Shown piece by piece: positions 41,008 to 49,634 of a stretch of DNA of 64,000 nucleotides. This DNA is from an uncultured Phascolarctobacterium sp. (GTDB taxonomy: Bacteria; Bacillota; Negativicutes; Acidaminococcales; Acidaminococcaceae), in the NCBI GenBank assembly GCA_900552005.1, contig URXU01000001.1, positions 1 to 64,000 of the forward strand. The letters are read 5' to 3'. Both the position numbers and the translations under genes were made by a program. Below the pieces are notes generated by a model. It searched no databases. It had not been told where the DNA came from and worked only from the letters and a program-made list of their open reading frames with translations. Each line of letters starts with the position of its first letter. The stretch's first letter is position 1.

Positions 41008-42066
41008 ATGCAGCGGGCTCAGCGTAAACTTGAACATATAAAATATGCTCTGGAAACAGGTTTCGGTCCTGCGAGCACGCATTTTGAAGATATCTGCTTT
41101 TTACACAACTGTCTGCCGGAGTTAAATCCGGCAGACATTGTTTTATCGGTGGATCTTTTCGGCAAAATGCTTACGGCACCGCTACTTATAGATGCCATTA
41201 CCGGCGGTACGGAGGCTGTAACAGAACTTAACGGAAAGCTTGCTGATGTAGCGCAGCAGACAGGCATAGCCATGGCCGTGGGTTCTCAATATGGTACCGT
41301 AAGGACGGGAAGCGGTTTAACGAGTTATCAGATTATCAGAGAGCATAATCCGGACGGAATTGTTTTTGCCAATATCAGTGCTCTTGCTACGCCGCAGCAG
41401 GCTCAGAACGCTGTTGACATGCTTGATGCGGACGCATTGGAAATTCATCTGAATGCGGCTCAGGAATTGATTATGCCGGAAGGCGACAGAAATTACCGTG
41501 GATTACTGGCTAACATGCTGCGCATCAGAGATCATGTGGATGTACCGGTAATTGTTAAGGAAACCGGCTGCGGCATTGCTGCTGAAGCTTATGCAGCGCT
41601 TAATGAGGCTGGCTTTACTTTCTTTAACTGCGCCGGCAGCGGCGGCACTAATTTCCCTGCTATTGAGGCCCGGCGTGCCGGTGTGCAGTTGGGAGATTTT
41701 GCTTATTGGGGAATTCCTACTGCCTGGAGTTTACTTGATATTGCCGCGCATGCTGATAATGAAAGCTTTCTGATTGCTTCCGGTGGGATGGATAATGCCT
41801 GCAAGGCTGTTAAAGCCTTTGCTCTGGGAGCCGATATGGTAAGCATGAGCGGTATAATATTAAAATTGATTTGTGAGCAGGGAACTGCCGCCGCTGTAGC
41901 TTTTCTTGATGAATTGAAAACTTCCGTTGCTGATTATCTGCTTTTATTAGGATGCCGTAATATTAAAGAGCTGCGCACAGTTCCTTTAATTTTTACCGGC
42001 GAAACAATGAATTTTCTTGCCTGCCGCGGTTATAATGCCGCTCAGTTAAGCAGAAAACGCAGATAA
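41008..42066 (+). CDS. fni: Type 2 isopentenyl-diphosphate delta-isomerase
   Basis: This FMN- and NADPH-dependent enzyme interconverts IPP and DMAPP. I use the ATG at 41008, seven bases after AGAGGAG; the one at 41002 is too close. The 352-residue TIM-barrel protein begins QRKLEHIKYALETG, the family start, and carries PLLIDAITGGT, VGSQYGTVRTGSG, LEIHLNAAQELIMPEGDRNY (substrate-site His, Asn, Gln, Glu), PVIVKETGCGIAAEAY and the phosphate-binding IASGGMDNACKAVKAFALGA. It lies right after ispH-rpsA, so both ends of the IPP/DMAPP pool are encoded together. A terminator follows. Confidence 0.92.
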   Translation: MQRAQRKLEHIKYALETGFGPASTHFEDICFLHNCLPELNPADIVLSVDLFGKMLTAPLLIDAITGGTEAVTELNGKLADVAQQTGIAMAVGSQYGTVRTGSGLTSYQIIREHNPDGIVFANISALATPQQAQNAVDMLDADALEIHLNAAQELIMPEGDRNYRGLLANMLRIRDHVDVPVIVKETGCGIAAEAYAALNEAGFTFFNCAGSGGTNFPAIEARRAGVQLGDFAYWGIPTAWSLLDIAAHADNESFLIASGGMDNACKAVKAFALGADMVSMSGIILKLICEQGTAAAVAFLDELKTSVADYLLLLGCRNIKELRTVPLIFTGETMNFLACRGYNAAQLSRKRR

Positions 42067-42074
42067 ATATATTC

Positions 42075-42118
42075 AGACTTTATTGCATATTAAGCAGTAA
42101 AGTCTATTTTTTTATTTA
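42075..42118 (+). terminator. Rho-independent terminator after fni
   Basis: AGACTTTATTGC pairs with GCAGTAAAGTCT (one G-T pair), followed by ATTTTTTTATTT. It ends the run from trpS to fni. Confidence 0.8.
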
Positions 42119-42213
42119 AATTTATGCATGGGTGTTATTTATTATCCTATGGTATTTATATTCATCTTATGATATAATCAAGTGATAAATATTTTGCAAT
42201 AAAGGAGATATAA

Positions 42214-43509
42214 ATGTTAGGTTGTATTAGTAAAGTACGCAAACACAGCCTTGCGGACAAAGCCGGTATTCAGGCCGGTGAAAAATTATGTTCAGTCAAT
42301 GGCTGTGCAGTCAGAGATATTATTGACTTAAGTTTTCTGACTACTGATGATCTGGTAGAACTGGAAATTGAAAATCATGACGGTCAGAAAAGATTACTGC
42401 AGATTGCCAAATACCCCGACGAAGATTTAGGTCTGGAATTTGAATCGGCAGTCTTTGACAAAGTGCGTACCTGCTATAATAACTGTATCTTCTGTTTTGT
42501 AGATCAAATGATTCCGGGAATGCGTCCCAGTTTATATGTAAGAGATGACGATTATCGTCTGTCTTTTTTATACGGTAATTTTATTACTCTTACTAATATG
42601 AATGATGCCGATTTTGACAGAATTATAAAGACCCATCTTTCGCCTTTATATATTTCCGTGCATGCCACAGATCCTCAGGTTCGCTGCCAGATGATGCATA
42701 ATCGCTTTGCCGGCGAAATTATGGATAAAATGCAGCGTTTATTAGATGCGGGTATTCAAATTCATACTCAGATTGTATGCTGCCCGGGTTATAATGACGG
42801 TGCAGTACTACAGAAGACTTTTGAAGATTTATATGCTTTGCATCCCGGCATTCTGACCATGGCCGTAGTACCGGTTGGGCTGACCAAGCACAGAGCACAT
42901 TTACATCCCATGCGCACCTTTACTCCTGATGAAGCGGCGCAGGTTGTAGAAAATGTCACTGCCTGGCAGCAGCAATGCCGCGAAGAAACCGGCAAGTCAT
43001 TTGTTTATTTAGGGGATGAATTTTATTTGCTTGCTGGCAAAGAATTACCGCTGTCCGATTATTACGATGGCTTTCCGCAATTGGAAAACGGCATCGGCTT
43101 GACACGTAATTTTTTGAATGAATGGGAGCAGGCGCTGCAGCATCTGCAGTATGCTCAAGGTACGGAACCCGCCGTTATTCCTGTAGGCGAAAGCGCCTAT
43201 AAGGTTTTACAGCCGCTGCTTGACGCCTTTAATGCTCAATATAAAACTGAACACCGTTTCCTGTCCGTAAAAAATAAGTTTTTCGGCGGACATGTTAATG
43301 TAACCGGCTTACTTACCGGCAGCGATATTCTACCGGAAGTCAAAAACTGTCAGCGTGTAATTTTGCCGGCTGTAGTACTGAATCAAGACAATCTTTTTCT
43401 TGATGACATGGCACTTGCGCAATTCAAGAAAGATTTGAACGGTAAGGTCGAAATCGCCGCCAATGCCGGTGAACTTTTGCATTTATTAACAGTACCCAAG
43501 GAGGGATAA
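42214..43509 (+). CDS. PDZ-radical SAM-DUF512 protein
   Basis: A 431-residue protein. Residues about 1-65 form a PDZ-like domain (KHSLADKAGIQAGEKLCSVNG). The radical SAM cluster motif is CYNNCIFC at Cys87, Cys91 and Cys94 (CX3CX2C), followed by FLYGNFITLTNM and YISVHATDPQVRCQMMHN. The C-terminal part is DUF512 (AVVPVGLTKHRAHLHPM, VYLGDEFYLLAGKELP, FFGGHVNVTGLLTGSD). The family is widespread in Firmicutes and cyanobacteria beside der, as here, but has no assigned reaction. A TATAAT (42173-42178) and an AAAGGAG site precede it. The next gene, a CobA-type adenosyltransferase paralogue, starts one base after its stop. Confidence 0.88.
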   Translation: MLGCISKVRKHSLADKAGIQAGEKLCSVNGCAVRDIIDLSFLTTDDLVELEIENHDGQKRLLQIAKYPDEDLGLEFESAVFDKVRTCYNNCIFCFVDQMIPGMRPSLYVRDDDYRLSFLYGNFITLTNMNDADFDRIIKTHLSPLYISVHATDPQVRCQMMHNRFAGEIMDKMQRLLDAGIQIHTQIVCCPGYNDGAVLQKTFEDLYALHPGILTMAVVPVGLTKHRAHLHPMRTFTPDEAAQVVENVTAWQQQCREETGKSFVYLGDEFYLLAGKELPLSDYYDGFPQLENGIGLTRNFLNEWEQALQHLQYAQGTEPAVIPVGESAYKVLQPLLDAFNAQYKTEHRFLSVKNKFFGGHVNVTGLLTGSDILPEVKNCQRVILPAVVLNQDNLFLDDMALAQFKKDLNGKVEIAANAGELLHLLTVPKEG

Positions 43510-43510
43510 A

Positions 43511-44020
43511 ATGCTCCAGGTTTATACGGGCGATGGTAAAGGCAAAACTACTGCCGCTTTGGGGATTGCTTTCCGAGCAGCCGGTTATCAGCTTTCTACA
43601 ATAATGCTTTCGTTTCTTAAGGATGATCCTGGCTACGGAGAAGCAAGAGCCGCTGCTTTGCTGCCTGGATTCACTTTGCTTCAGATTGGCAGAGATGCGT
43701 TTGTTAATTTTAAAAATCCGGCACAAGAAGATTTAAAATTATGCCGCAGCGGCTGGAAGCAGGCGAAAGAAATTATTGAAAACAAGCAGGCTGATATCAT
43801 CATTCTTGATGAGCTGAATATTGTTTTGGCTGCCAATATGCTGCCAGTTGATGAGGTTGCAGCCTTTCTGCAGCAGCATAAACATGAAATAGAAATTATC
43901 CTGACCGGAAGATACGCACCGGCAGAGATTATAAAAATTGCTGATCTGGTTACCGAGATGCAGGAAGTTAAACATTATTTTCATAAGGGTATTGCTTCCC
44001 GCAACGGAATCGATCATTAA
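43511..44020 (+). CDS. Second CobA/BtuR-type ATP:corrinoid adenosyltransferase
   Basis: A 169-residue P-loop protein with YTGDGKGKTTAALGIAFRAAG near the start, ADIIILDELNIVLA as Walker B, ILTGRYAPAEIIKIADLVTE and the end VKHYFHKGIASRNGIDH. It is clearly a BtuR/CobO family member but diverged from the one at 30365. It is tightly linked to the radical SAM gene before it and to der after it. It may adenosylate salvaged corrinoids, or have drifted to another role with the radical SAM partner. The B12-site residues cannot be judged by eye. Confidence 0.8.
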   Translation: MLQVYTGDGKGKTTAALGIAFRAAGYQLSTIMLSFLKDDPGYGEARAAALLPGFTLLQIGRDAFVNFKNPAQEDLKLCRSGWKQAKEIIENKQADIIILDELNIVLAANMLPVDEVAAFLQQHKHEIEIILTGRYAPAEIIKIADLVTEMQEVKHYFHKGIASRNGIDH

Positions 44021-44035
44021 GGAGATTTGATAAGT

Positions 44036-45364
44036 ATGGGAAAACCGATCGTTGCTATAGTCGGCAGGCCTAACGTTGGTAAGTCGACATTGTTTAATAT
44101 TTTTGCCAACAGCAGAATATCCATTGTAGAAGACACGCCTGGCGTAACCAGAGATAGACTGTACGCTACGGCTGAATGGCTGGACAATGAATTTATGATG
44201 GTTGATACCGGCGGTATTGAAATAATGAACGCCGATGCAATTGCTGTTTCCATTCGCCAGCAGGCCCAGATTGCCATAAAAGAAGCCGATGTTATTTTAT
44301 TTGTTTGTGACGCGCGCACCGGCATTACCGGTGAAGATGCTGAGGTAGCCAAAATGCTGCGCCAGTCGAAAAAACCCATCGTTTTGGCAATTAATAAAGC
44401 GGATTCACCAAAACAGGAAATGAATATTTACGAATTTTATAATTTGGGTATTGGTGAGCCTATTCCTGTTTCTGCCGCCAATCATTTAGGCTTGGGCGAT
44501 TTGCTGGATGCTGTGGTTGCCAAATTTCCCGATAAAAATTCTTTGGGCGATATTGAGGATGAAGATGAAATTAAAGTTGCGCTGATCGGACGTCCTAATG
44601 TAGGCAAATCTTCTATTTTTAATACTCTGGTAGGAGAAGAGCGTTCTATAGTCAGCAATGTAGCAGGCACAACCCGTGATGCTATTGATACTCCGGTAGT
44701 AAGAGACGGCCAGAAATTCTTGTTTATTGATACTGCCGGTATGCGCCGCAAAGCTAAAATCGATGAACCCATCGAAAAATACAGTATTATGCGCTCATTG
44801 CGTGCAGTAGACCGCAGTGATGTAGTATTAATGGTTTTTGATGCGGTAGAAGGCGTTACCGAACAGGATAAAAAAATTGTCGGATATGCTCATGAAGCCG
44901 GCAAAGGCATTATTCTGGTAGTAAACAAATGGGATCTTTATGAAAAAGACAATACCTCTACCTTGCGTTATACGGAAATGCTGCGTAAGGAATTGGTTTT
45001 CCTGCAGTATGCACCGGTAGTTTTCGTATCAGCAGTTACCAAACAGCGCATTCATCGCCTGCCGGAAGTTATTTCTTATGTTGCTGAACAAAATGCTATG
45101 CGCATTTCTACCAGTATTTTGAATCAGGTTATTGAAGATGCGGTTGCAATTAATCCTACTCCCAGTGATAAAGGCAAACGTCTTAAGATTTTATATACCA
45201 CTCAGGTTAAAATTAAGCCGCCCACATTCGTTATCTTTGTTAACGAGCCGGAAATCATGCATTTTTCCTATCAACGTTATCTGGAAAACAAACTGCGTGA
45301 ATCATTCGGCTTTGAAGGTACCCCGATTCAGATGATTATCCGCGGTAAAAATGAAGATGAATAG
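44036..45364 (+). CDS. der: Ribosome-assembly GTPase Der (EngA)
   Basis: Der acts in 50S subunit maturation. I start it at the ATG at 44036, behind AAGGAGA. The 442-residue protein has two tandem GTPase domains: GRPNVGKSTLFN with DTPGVTRDR and DTGGIE, then GRPNVGKSSIFN with VAGTTRDAIDTP and DTAGMRRKAK, each followed by an NKxD motif (NKAD and NKWD). A C-terminal KH-like domain follows (TQVKIKPPTFVIFVNEPE). All G motifs are intact. plsY follows by thirteen bases, a frequent pairing. Confidence 0.97.
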   Translation: MGKPIVAIVGRPNVGKSTLFNIFANSRISIVEDTPGVTRDRLYATAEWLDNEFMMVDTGGIEIMNADAIAVSIRQQAQIAIKEADVILFVCDARTGITGEDAEVAKMLRQSKKPIVLAINKADSPKQEMNIYEFYNLGIGEPIPVSAANHLGLGDLLDAVVAKFPDKNSLGDIEDEDEIKVALIGRPNVGKSSIFNTLVGEERSIVSNVAGTTRDAIDTPVVRDGQKFLFIDTAGMRRKAKIDEPIEKYSIMRSLRAVDRSDVVLMVFDAVEGVTEQDKKIVGYAHEAGKGIILVVNKWDLYEKDNTSTLRYTEMLRKELVFLQYAPVVFVSAVTKQRIHRLPEVISYVAEQNAMRISTSILNQVIEDAVAINPTPSDKGKRLKILYTTQVKIKPPTFVIFVNEPEIMHFSYQRYLENKLRESFGFEGTPIQMIIRGKNEDE

Positions 45365-45377
45365 GTGATGGAGAAAA

Positions 45378-46007
45378 ATGGATTCTGAAATTAATATCTT
45401 GCATTTTGTACTCGGATTCATCTGTGGTCACATATGTGGTTCTATTCCCAGTGGTTTATGGATTGTTAAAGCTCTTTTTGGTATAGATATACGTAATTAC
45501 GGCAGTAAAAATATTGGCACGACTAATGTTTTTCGTACAGTTGGCGCCAAAGCAGCCTTACTGGTTTTAATTTTGGACATGCTGAAAGGCATTATCGCAG
45601 TTGCCGCTATGAACTACTTCTTTGCCAATCCTCTGCTTGATGTCATTACTGCTCTTGGAGCATTGCTTGGACATAATTATTCCGTCTTTCTTAGGTTTAA
45701 AGGAGGCAAGGGCGTTGCAACAGGTCTTGGCCTCTTAATATATTTGATGCCTAAAGTTTCTCTGGGCAGCTTTCTGGTCTGGCTGATTCTGGTCCTTATT
45801 ACTCGTTATGTATCTTTAGGTTCCGTTGTTGCGGCTGTTATGACGCCCATTTTTGCATGGTATTTTGGCTATCCGCCGGCCTATATTGTGTTTGGCGGCA
45901 TTGCTGGTATTTTCGTTATTATCAGGCACAAGGAAAACATTAAGCGACTTTTAAACGGTACGGAAAGCAAAATAAAACAAGGCAATGCAGAAAATTTAAA
46001 AAGATGA
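45378..46007 (+). CDS. plsY: Acyl-phosphate:glycerol-3-phosphate acyltransferase
   Basis: PlsY makes lysophosphatidic acid from acyl-phosphate in the membrane. The 209-residue protein has about five hydrophobic segments and the three family motifs: GSIPSGLWIVKALFGIDIRN with the Ser/Gly-rich loop, NIGTTNVFRTVG, and FLRFKGGKGVATGLG for phosphate binding, preceded by ALLGHNYSVF. It works before PlsC. A terminator follows. Confidence 0.96.
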   Translation: MDSEINILHFVLGFICGHICGSIPSGLWIVKALFGIDIRNYGSKNIGTTNVFRTVGAKAALLVLILDMLKGIIAVAAMNYFFANPLLDVITALGALLGHNYSVFLRFKGGKGVATGLGLLIYLMPKVSLGSFLVWLILVLITRYVSLGSVVAAVMTPIFAWYFGYPPAYIVFGGIAGIFVIIRHKENIKRLLNGTESKIKQGNAENLKR

Positions 46008-46014
46008 TTTTATT

Positions 46015-46046
46015 AAAAAAGACTGAAATTTTTCAGTCTTTTTTAT
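46015..46046 (+). terminator. Rho-independent terminator after plsY
   Basis: The stem AAAAAAGACTGAAA/TTTCAGTCTTTTTT (46015-46028 with 46031-46044) is nearly loopless and T-rich at the 3' side. Confidence 0.85.
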
Positions 46047-46063
46047 ATTTTTTGTGAAAACTA

Positions 46064-46093
46064 TTGTTTTTATAGAAAGAACAGTGCTATAAT
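46064..46093 (+). promoter_or_regulatory. Promoter of the ACT-hom-thrB operon
   Basis: TTGTTT (46064-46069), 18-base spacer, TATAAT (46088-46093), followed by an AAGGAGG ribosome site before the ATG at 46132. Confidence 0.65.
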
Positions 46094-46131
46094 GAAGTAG
46101 TATTAAGTTCGTCAAACAAGGAGGAAATAAA

Positions 46132-46575
46132 ATGGCTGAAAAATCTACATTTTATTTAGTACGTGAAGAAATCTTACCGGAAGCAATTAAAAAAACTATC
46201 AAGGTCAAAGAGATTTTAAAACGAGGTGAAATTAAGACTATTAATGAAGCCGTAGAAAAAATGGGTTTAAGCCGCAGCGCTTATTATAAATATAAAGACT
46301 ATGTATTTCCTTTTTATGAAGCAAGCAAGGAAAAAATTATTACTCTCTCTTTATTGTTGGAGCATAAATCCGGAGTTTTGTCTAAAGTTCTCAACACTGT
46401 TGCAGACGATTCCGGCAGCATTATGACCATTAATCAGGGCATCCCGCTGCAAGGTGTGGCAAATACTACCATTTCCATTGAAACTAAGAATCTGACCATT
46501 GATCTTGAGGCACTGCTCGATAAATTGCGTATGATTGACGGCGTTAAACGTTTGGAAGTATTAGGTCAGGTATAA
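46132..46575 (+). CDS. ACT domain regulator, PheB/UPF0735 family
   Basis: A 147-residue protein. Residues about 1-65 form a helical, HTH-like part (LVREEILPEAIKKTIKVKEI, then NEAVEKMGLSRSAYYKYKDYV). Residues about 70-147 are an ACT domain (ITLSLLLEHKSGVLSKVLNT, then TISIETKNLTID). In Firmicutes this family lies before hom and thrB, as here, and was named PheB by neighbourhood. It probably senses an amino acid, perhaps threonine, and regulates the operon; the DNA-binding role is inference. Confidence 0.85.
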   Translation: MAEKSTFYLVREEILPEAIKKTIKVKEILKRGEIKTINEAVEKMGLSRSAYYKYKDYVFPFYEASKEKIITLSLLLEHKSGVLSKVLNTVADDSGSIMTINQGIPLQGVANTTISIETKNLTIDLEALLDKLRMIDGVKRLEVLGQV

Positions 46576-46606
46576 TTATAAATACATTTTTTTGGAGGGG
46601 TTTGTT

Positions 46607-47908
46607 GTGCAGGATTTTGTCAATGTCGGCTTATTGGGCGCAGGCACGGTAGGCGGCGGAGTAATCTCCGTTTTAGAAAAAAATGCTGAAATCATAGAAA
46701 AAAAAGTAGGCAAAAAAATAAAGATAACCAAAATTTTTGGCCGTGAAGCGGCTAAACTTCATGAAGAATATGGTCCGGGATACTATTATACAACCAATAT
46801 TGACGATATTCTGGAAGATCCAAAAATCGATATTGTTGTCGAATTATTGGGTAGAGAACATCCGGCTAAGGAATATATTGCCAAAGCTTTTGCCAAGGGG
46901 AAAAATGTTGTAACGGCTAATAAAGACGTTCTGGCCAAATATGGTAAAGAACTTTTTCCTTTAGCAGAAGAACATAAATGCGATTTTATGTTTGAAGGCA
47001 GCGTCTGCGGTGGTATTCCTATTATTCAGCCGCTTAAAACCTCTTTGGCCGCTAATAAAATAACGTCAATTATGGGTATTGTTAATGGTACAACTAACTA
47101 TATGCTTACCAAAATGTCCAATGAACATCTTGATTATGAGGATGTACTGAAAGAAGCCCAAAGCAAAGGTTACGCAGAGTCGGATCCTACTGCTGACGTT
47201 GGCGGTTTTGATGCCGCAAGAAAGCTGGCTATTTTGGCTTCCATTGCCTTTAATACCAGAATCAGTCTGGATGATGTACAGATAGAAGGCATCGAAAACA
47301 TCAGCTTGCGCGATATTAATTATGCTGCTGATCTTGGCTATGCCATTAAATTGCTGGCAATTGCCAAAAATGACGAAACAAATGGCATAAGTGTACGTGT
47401 TCATCCAACCATGCTGCCCTTAACGCATCCTTTGGCAGGGGTTAATGATGTTTACAATGCTGTTTTTGTAACTGGCGACGCCATTGGCGAAGCTATGTTC
47501 CTCGGTCTTGGCGCCGGCAGATTTCCTACGGCCAGTGCCGTATGCGGTGATATTATTGATGTCGCACGTAATTTGCAGCATGGAGAAACAGGCCGCATTA
47601 ACTGTACCTGTTTCGAAGAAAAGAAGCTCTGCTCGCTGGAAAATATGTGCTCTCCTTGCTATATCAGAATGCATGTTATGGACAAGCCAGGTGCATTAGC
47701 AGCTATTGCTGCTGCTTTCGGTGCTCAGAATGTCAGCCTGCGCAATGTAGTACAGAAAAATAAAACCGAAAACGGCGCTGAAATTGTCGTTATTACGCAT
47801 AATGTATCAGAATTTAATTTACAGATGGCTGTTCAAACATTAAAAGCGCTGCCGGTAATTAATGATGTGTGCAGTGTTATCAGAGTCGAAGACAGCAGTT
47901 TGGACTAA
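46607..47908 (+). CDS. hom: Homoserine dehydrogenase
   Basis: This enzyme reduces aspartate semialdehyde to homoserine. I use the GTG at 46607, six bases after GGAGGGG. The 433-residue protein has the NAD(P) fold start NVGLLGAGTVGGGVISVL, VVELLGREHPAKEYI, the conserved VVTANKDVLAKYG, FEGSVCGGIPIIQPL, GIVNGTTNYMLTKM, the catalytic region AESDPTADVGGFDAARKLAI, and a C-terminal ACT domain (MHVMDKPGALAAIAAAFG) for threonine feedback. This is the monofunctional form, not fused to aspartokinase. thrB follows after fifteen bases. Confidence 0.97.
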   Translation: MQDFVNVGLLGAGTVGGGVISVLEKNAEIIEKKVGKKIKITKIFGREAAKLHEEYGPGYYYTTNIDDILEDPKIDIVVELLGREHPAKEYIAKAFAKGKNVVTANKDVLAKYGKELFPLAEEHKCDFMFEGSVCGGIPIIQPLKTSLAANKITSIMGIVNGTTNYMLTKMSNEHLDYEDVLKEAQSKGYAESDPTADVGGFDAARKLAILASIAFNTRISLDDVQIEGIENISLRDINYAADLGYAIKLLAIAKNDETNGISVRVHPTMLPLTHPLAGVNDVYNAVFVTGDAIGEAMFLGLGAGRFPTASAVCGDIIDVARNLQHGETGRINCTCFEEKKLCSLENMCSPCYIRMHVMDKPGALAAIAAAFGAQNVSLRNVVQKNKTENGAEIVVITHNVSEFNLQMAVQTLKALPVINDVCSVIRVEDSSLD

Positions 47909-47923
47909 TGAGGCAGTACTGAA

Positions 47924-48838
47924 ATGGAAAAAATTACTTTACAAGTACCGGCCACTTCTGCCAACTGTGGCCCTGGTTTTGATGTTCTTGGCATCGCCTG
48001 CACTCTGTATAATAAACTGACCTTTGAAATTACGGAGCCTCAGCAGGGGCTTGCACTGAAAGTTTACGGTGAAGGTGCAGAGTATTTGAAGGCTTCCAGA
48101 AAAAATCTGGCCTTTAGAGGTTTTTTTGCCGTATGGGATAAAGTCTGCCCTGATAAACGCATTGGTTTAAAGGTAACTATGGAAAACAATATTCCCATGT
48201 CACGCGGCTTAGGCAGCAGCTCCAGCGCTATCGTTGCCGGTATTTATGCTGCCAATGTTTTAAGCGGCAATACTATGACTAAACAGCAGCTGCTTAATAT
48301 AGCTACGGAAATCGAAGGGCATCCGGATAATGTTGCGCCAGCGCTGCTGGGAGGATTTACCGTAAGCTTCATGGATGCTGCCGGCGCTCATTCCCTCAGT
48401 TTAAAACCTCCTGCAGGCCTGAAACTGATTGCCGCCGTACCTGAGCAAAAACTTGCCACATCATTAGCACGCAAAGCTATTCCGCAAACAGTAGCTCATC
48501 AAGACGCGGTATTCAATGTTTCCAGAGCATCGCTATTAGTTGCGGCCTTACTCAGCGGTTCCTATGAGTATTTTGGTGAAGCGCTGGAAGATAGACTGCA
48601 TCAGCCTTATCGCGCGCATCTGATTCCCGGACTGGCCGATGTTTTTGCCGCCGCTAAACAGGCAGGCGCTTATAATGCCATAATCAGCGGCGCCGGTTCC
48701 ACCCTGATGGCTTATGCAGCAGCTGATGCGCCGTTAACGCAGATTGCCGCAGCAATGCAGGAAGCTTTCGCTAAACATGATCAGCAATGCACCATGCATA
48801 TTTTAGATATTGATGAACATGGAGTTCAGCAAATTTAA
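47924..48838 (+). CDS. thrB: Homoserine kinase (GHMP family)
   Basis: ThrB phosphorylates homoserine for threonine synthesis. The 304-residue protein opens ITLQVPATSANCGPGFDVLG, the family signature, has the ATP-binding loop PMSRGLGSSSSAIVAGIYAA, GHPDNVAPALLGGF and the late GHMP motif NAIISGAGSTLMAY. It ends the ACT-hom-thrB operon; threonine synthase is not in the window. Its presence makes it less likely that the ApgM-like gene at 27718 is a homoserine kinase. Confidence 0.96.
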   Translation: MEKITLQVPATSANCGPGFDVLGIACTLYNKLTFEITEPQQGLALKVYGEGAEYLKASRKNLAFRGFFAVWDKVCPDKRIGLKVTMENNIPMSRGLGSSSSAIVAGIYAANVLSGNTMTKQQLLNIATEIEGHPDNVAPALLGGFTVSFMDAAGAHSLSLKPPAGLKLIAAVPEQKLATSLARKAIPQTVAHQDAVFNVSRASLLVAALLSGSYEYFGEALEDRLHQPYRAHLIPGLADVFAAAKQAGAYNAIISGAGSTLMAYAAADAPLTQIAAAMQEAFAKHDQQCTMHILDIDEHGVQQI

Positions 48839-48877
48839 ATATCACCAGAAACTAATAATAAAATTTCGAGATAATTG

Positions 48878-48906
48878 TTGACAAGCAGCAATATATCATA
48901 TATAAT
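48878..48906 (+). promoter_or_regulatory. Promoter of tRNA-Pro
   Basis: A perfect TTGACA (48878-48883), 17-base spacer and a perfect TATAAT (48901-48906), as for the tRNA-Asn gene. Confidence 0.9.
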
Positions 48907-48919
48907 AGTTTTCGTGATT

Positions 48920-48996
48920 CGGGGCGTGGCTCAGTTTGGTAGAGCGCTTCCTTGGGGTGGAAGAGGTCGTGGGTTCAAATCCCGCCGCTCCGACCA
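48920..48996 (+). tRNA. tRNA-Pro (GGG)
   Basis: A 77-base tRNA. The acceptor CGGGGCG pairs with CGCTCCG with a wobble, D-loop TCAGTTTGGTAGAGC, anticodon arm CTTCC-TTGGGGT-GGAAG gives anticodon GGG, T arm GTGGGTTCAAATCCCGC, and CCA is encoded. Confidence 0.95.
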
Positions 48997-49006
48997 TTTC
49001 GGATCG

Positions 49007-49040
49007 AAAGCCTTTACGGGTTCCCGTAAAGGCTTTTTTT
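49007..49040 (+). terminator. Terminator of tRNA-Pro
   Basis: A 14-bp perfect stem AAAGCCTTTACGGG/CCCGTAAAGGCTTT (49007-49020 with 49023-49036) ending in TTTT. Confidence 0.93.
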
Positions 49041-49064
49041 ATGTCTTGTTTTGGAGGATTAGCT

Positions 49065-49622
49065 ATGATTCGTACTTTGGATATTGTCTGCAGTGAATGT
49101 CATCAGAAGTTTACACCGGAAGATAAACTATATTATCGCGATAATTATATGAATAATATTCGCGATACGCAATTTATTTGTCCGGAATGCATAAAAAAAT
49201 GGCAGAATAAGTGGCAGATTAAAAACGCGCTTTTCCATGAAGCAGATTATGTTTTATCAGTTACGATTGAGCTGGAAGACGGTACTATCTACAATAATAT
49301 GGACTGCACACCTATAGATGAAACTGAAACTGTAGTTACCGGAGAAGATATTCCTGTAAATGCGCAGCACAGACTGTACGAAATTTATGCGGCATGGAAC
49401 AGAGAAAGAAAATCACATTACCTGAAAGACTGCACCTTCCAGGAAGAATTCATGCGCACTACTTTCAGCTGCGAAACTTATGCCGGTGATAAATTTGAGA
49501 ATATAGCTTTTCGCTTTAACATGCGTGGTCAGCTGGAAACAGAAAAACCTGTTCCTGATTATGTTAAAAAACAGATTATCGAAGCCTATAAAATATATGA
49601 AGCACAAAATTTGAGTGAATAA
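49065..49622 (+). CDS. Zinc-ribbon-like protein, unknown function
   Basis: A 185-residue cytoplasmic protein starting at the ATG at 49065, behind GGAGGA (49053-49058). The N-terminus has two Cys pairs, VCSEC at Cys9/Cys12 and ICPEC at Cys39/Cys42, typical of a zinc ribbon. The rest (DYVLSVTIELEDGTIYNNMD ... KFENIAFRFNMRGQLE) is beta-rich, with a helical, charged end. I do not recognise the family. It sits between a tRNA gene and prfC, twelve bases from the latter, so it may be co-transcribed with RF3. Confidence 0.7.
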   Translation: MIRTLDIVCSECHQKFTPEDKLYYRDNYMNNIRDTQFICPECIKKWQNKWQIKNALFHEADYVLSVTIELEDGTIYNNMDCTPIDETETVVTGEDIPVNAQHRLYEIYAAWNRERKSHYLKDCTFQEEFMRTTFSCETYAGDKFENIAFRFNMRGQLETEKPVPDYVKKQIIEAYKIYEAQNLSE

Positions 49623-49634
49623 CAGGGGGAACAC

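Noticed and set aside
48936..49064. Coding start inside tRNA-Pro for the zinc-ribbon gene
   Set aside because: The frame would read through the tRNA and its terminator; the ATG at 49065 with GGAGGA is far better.
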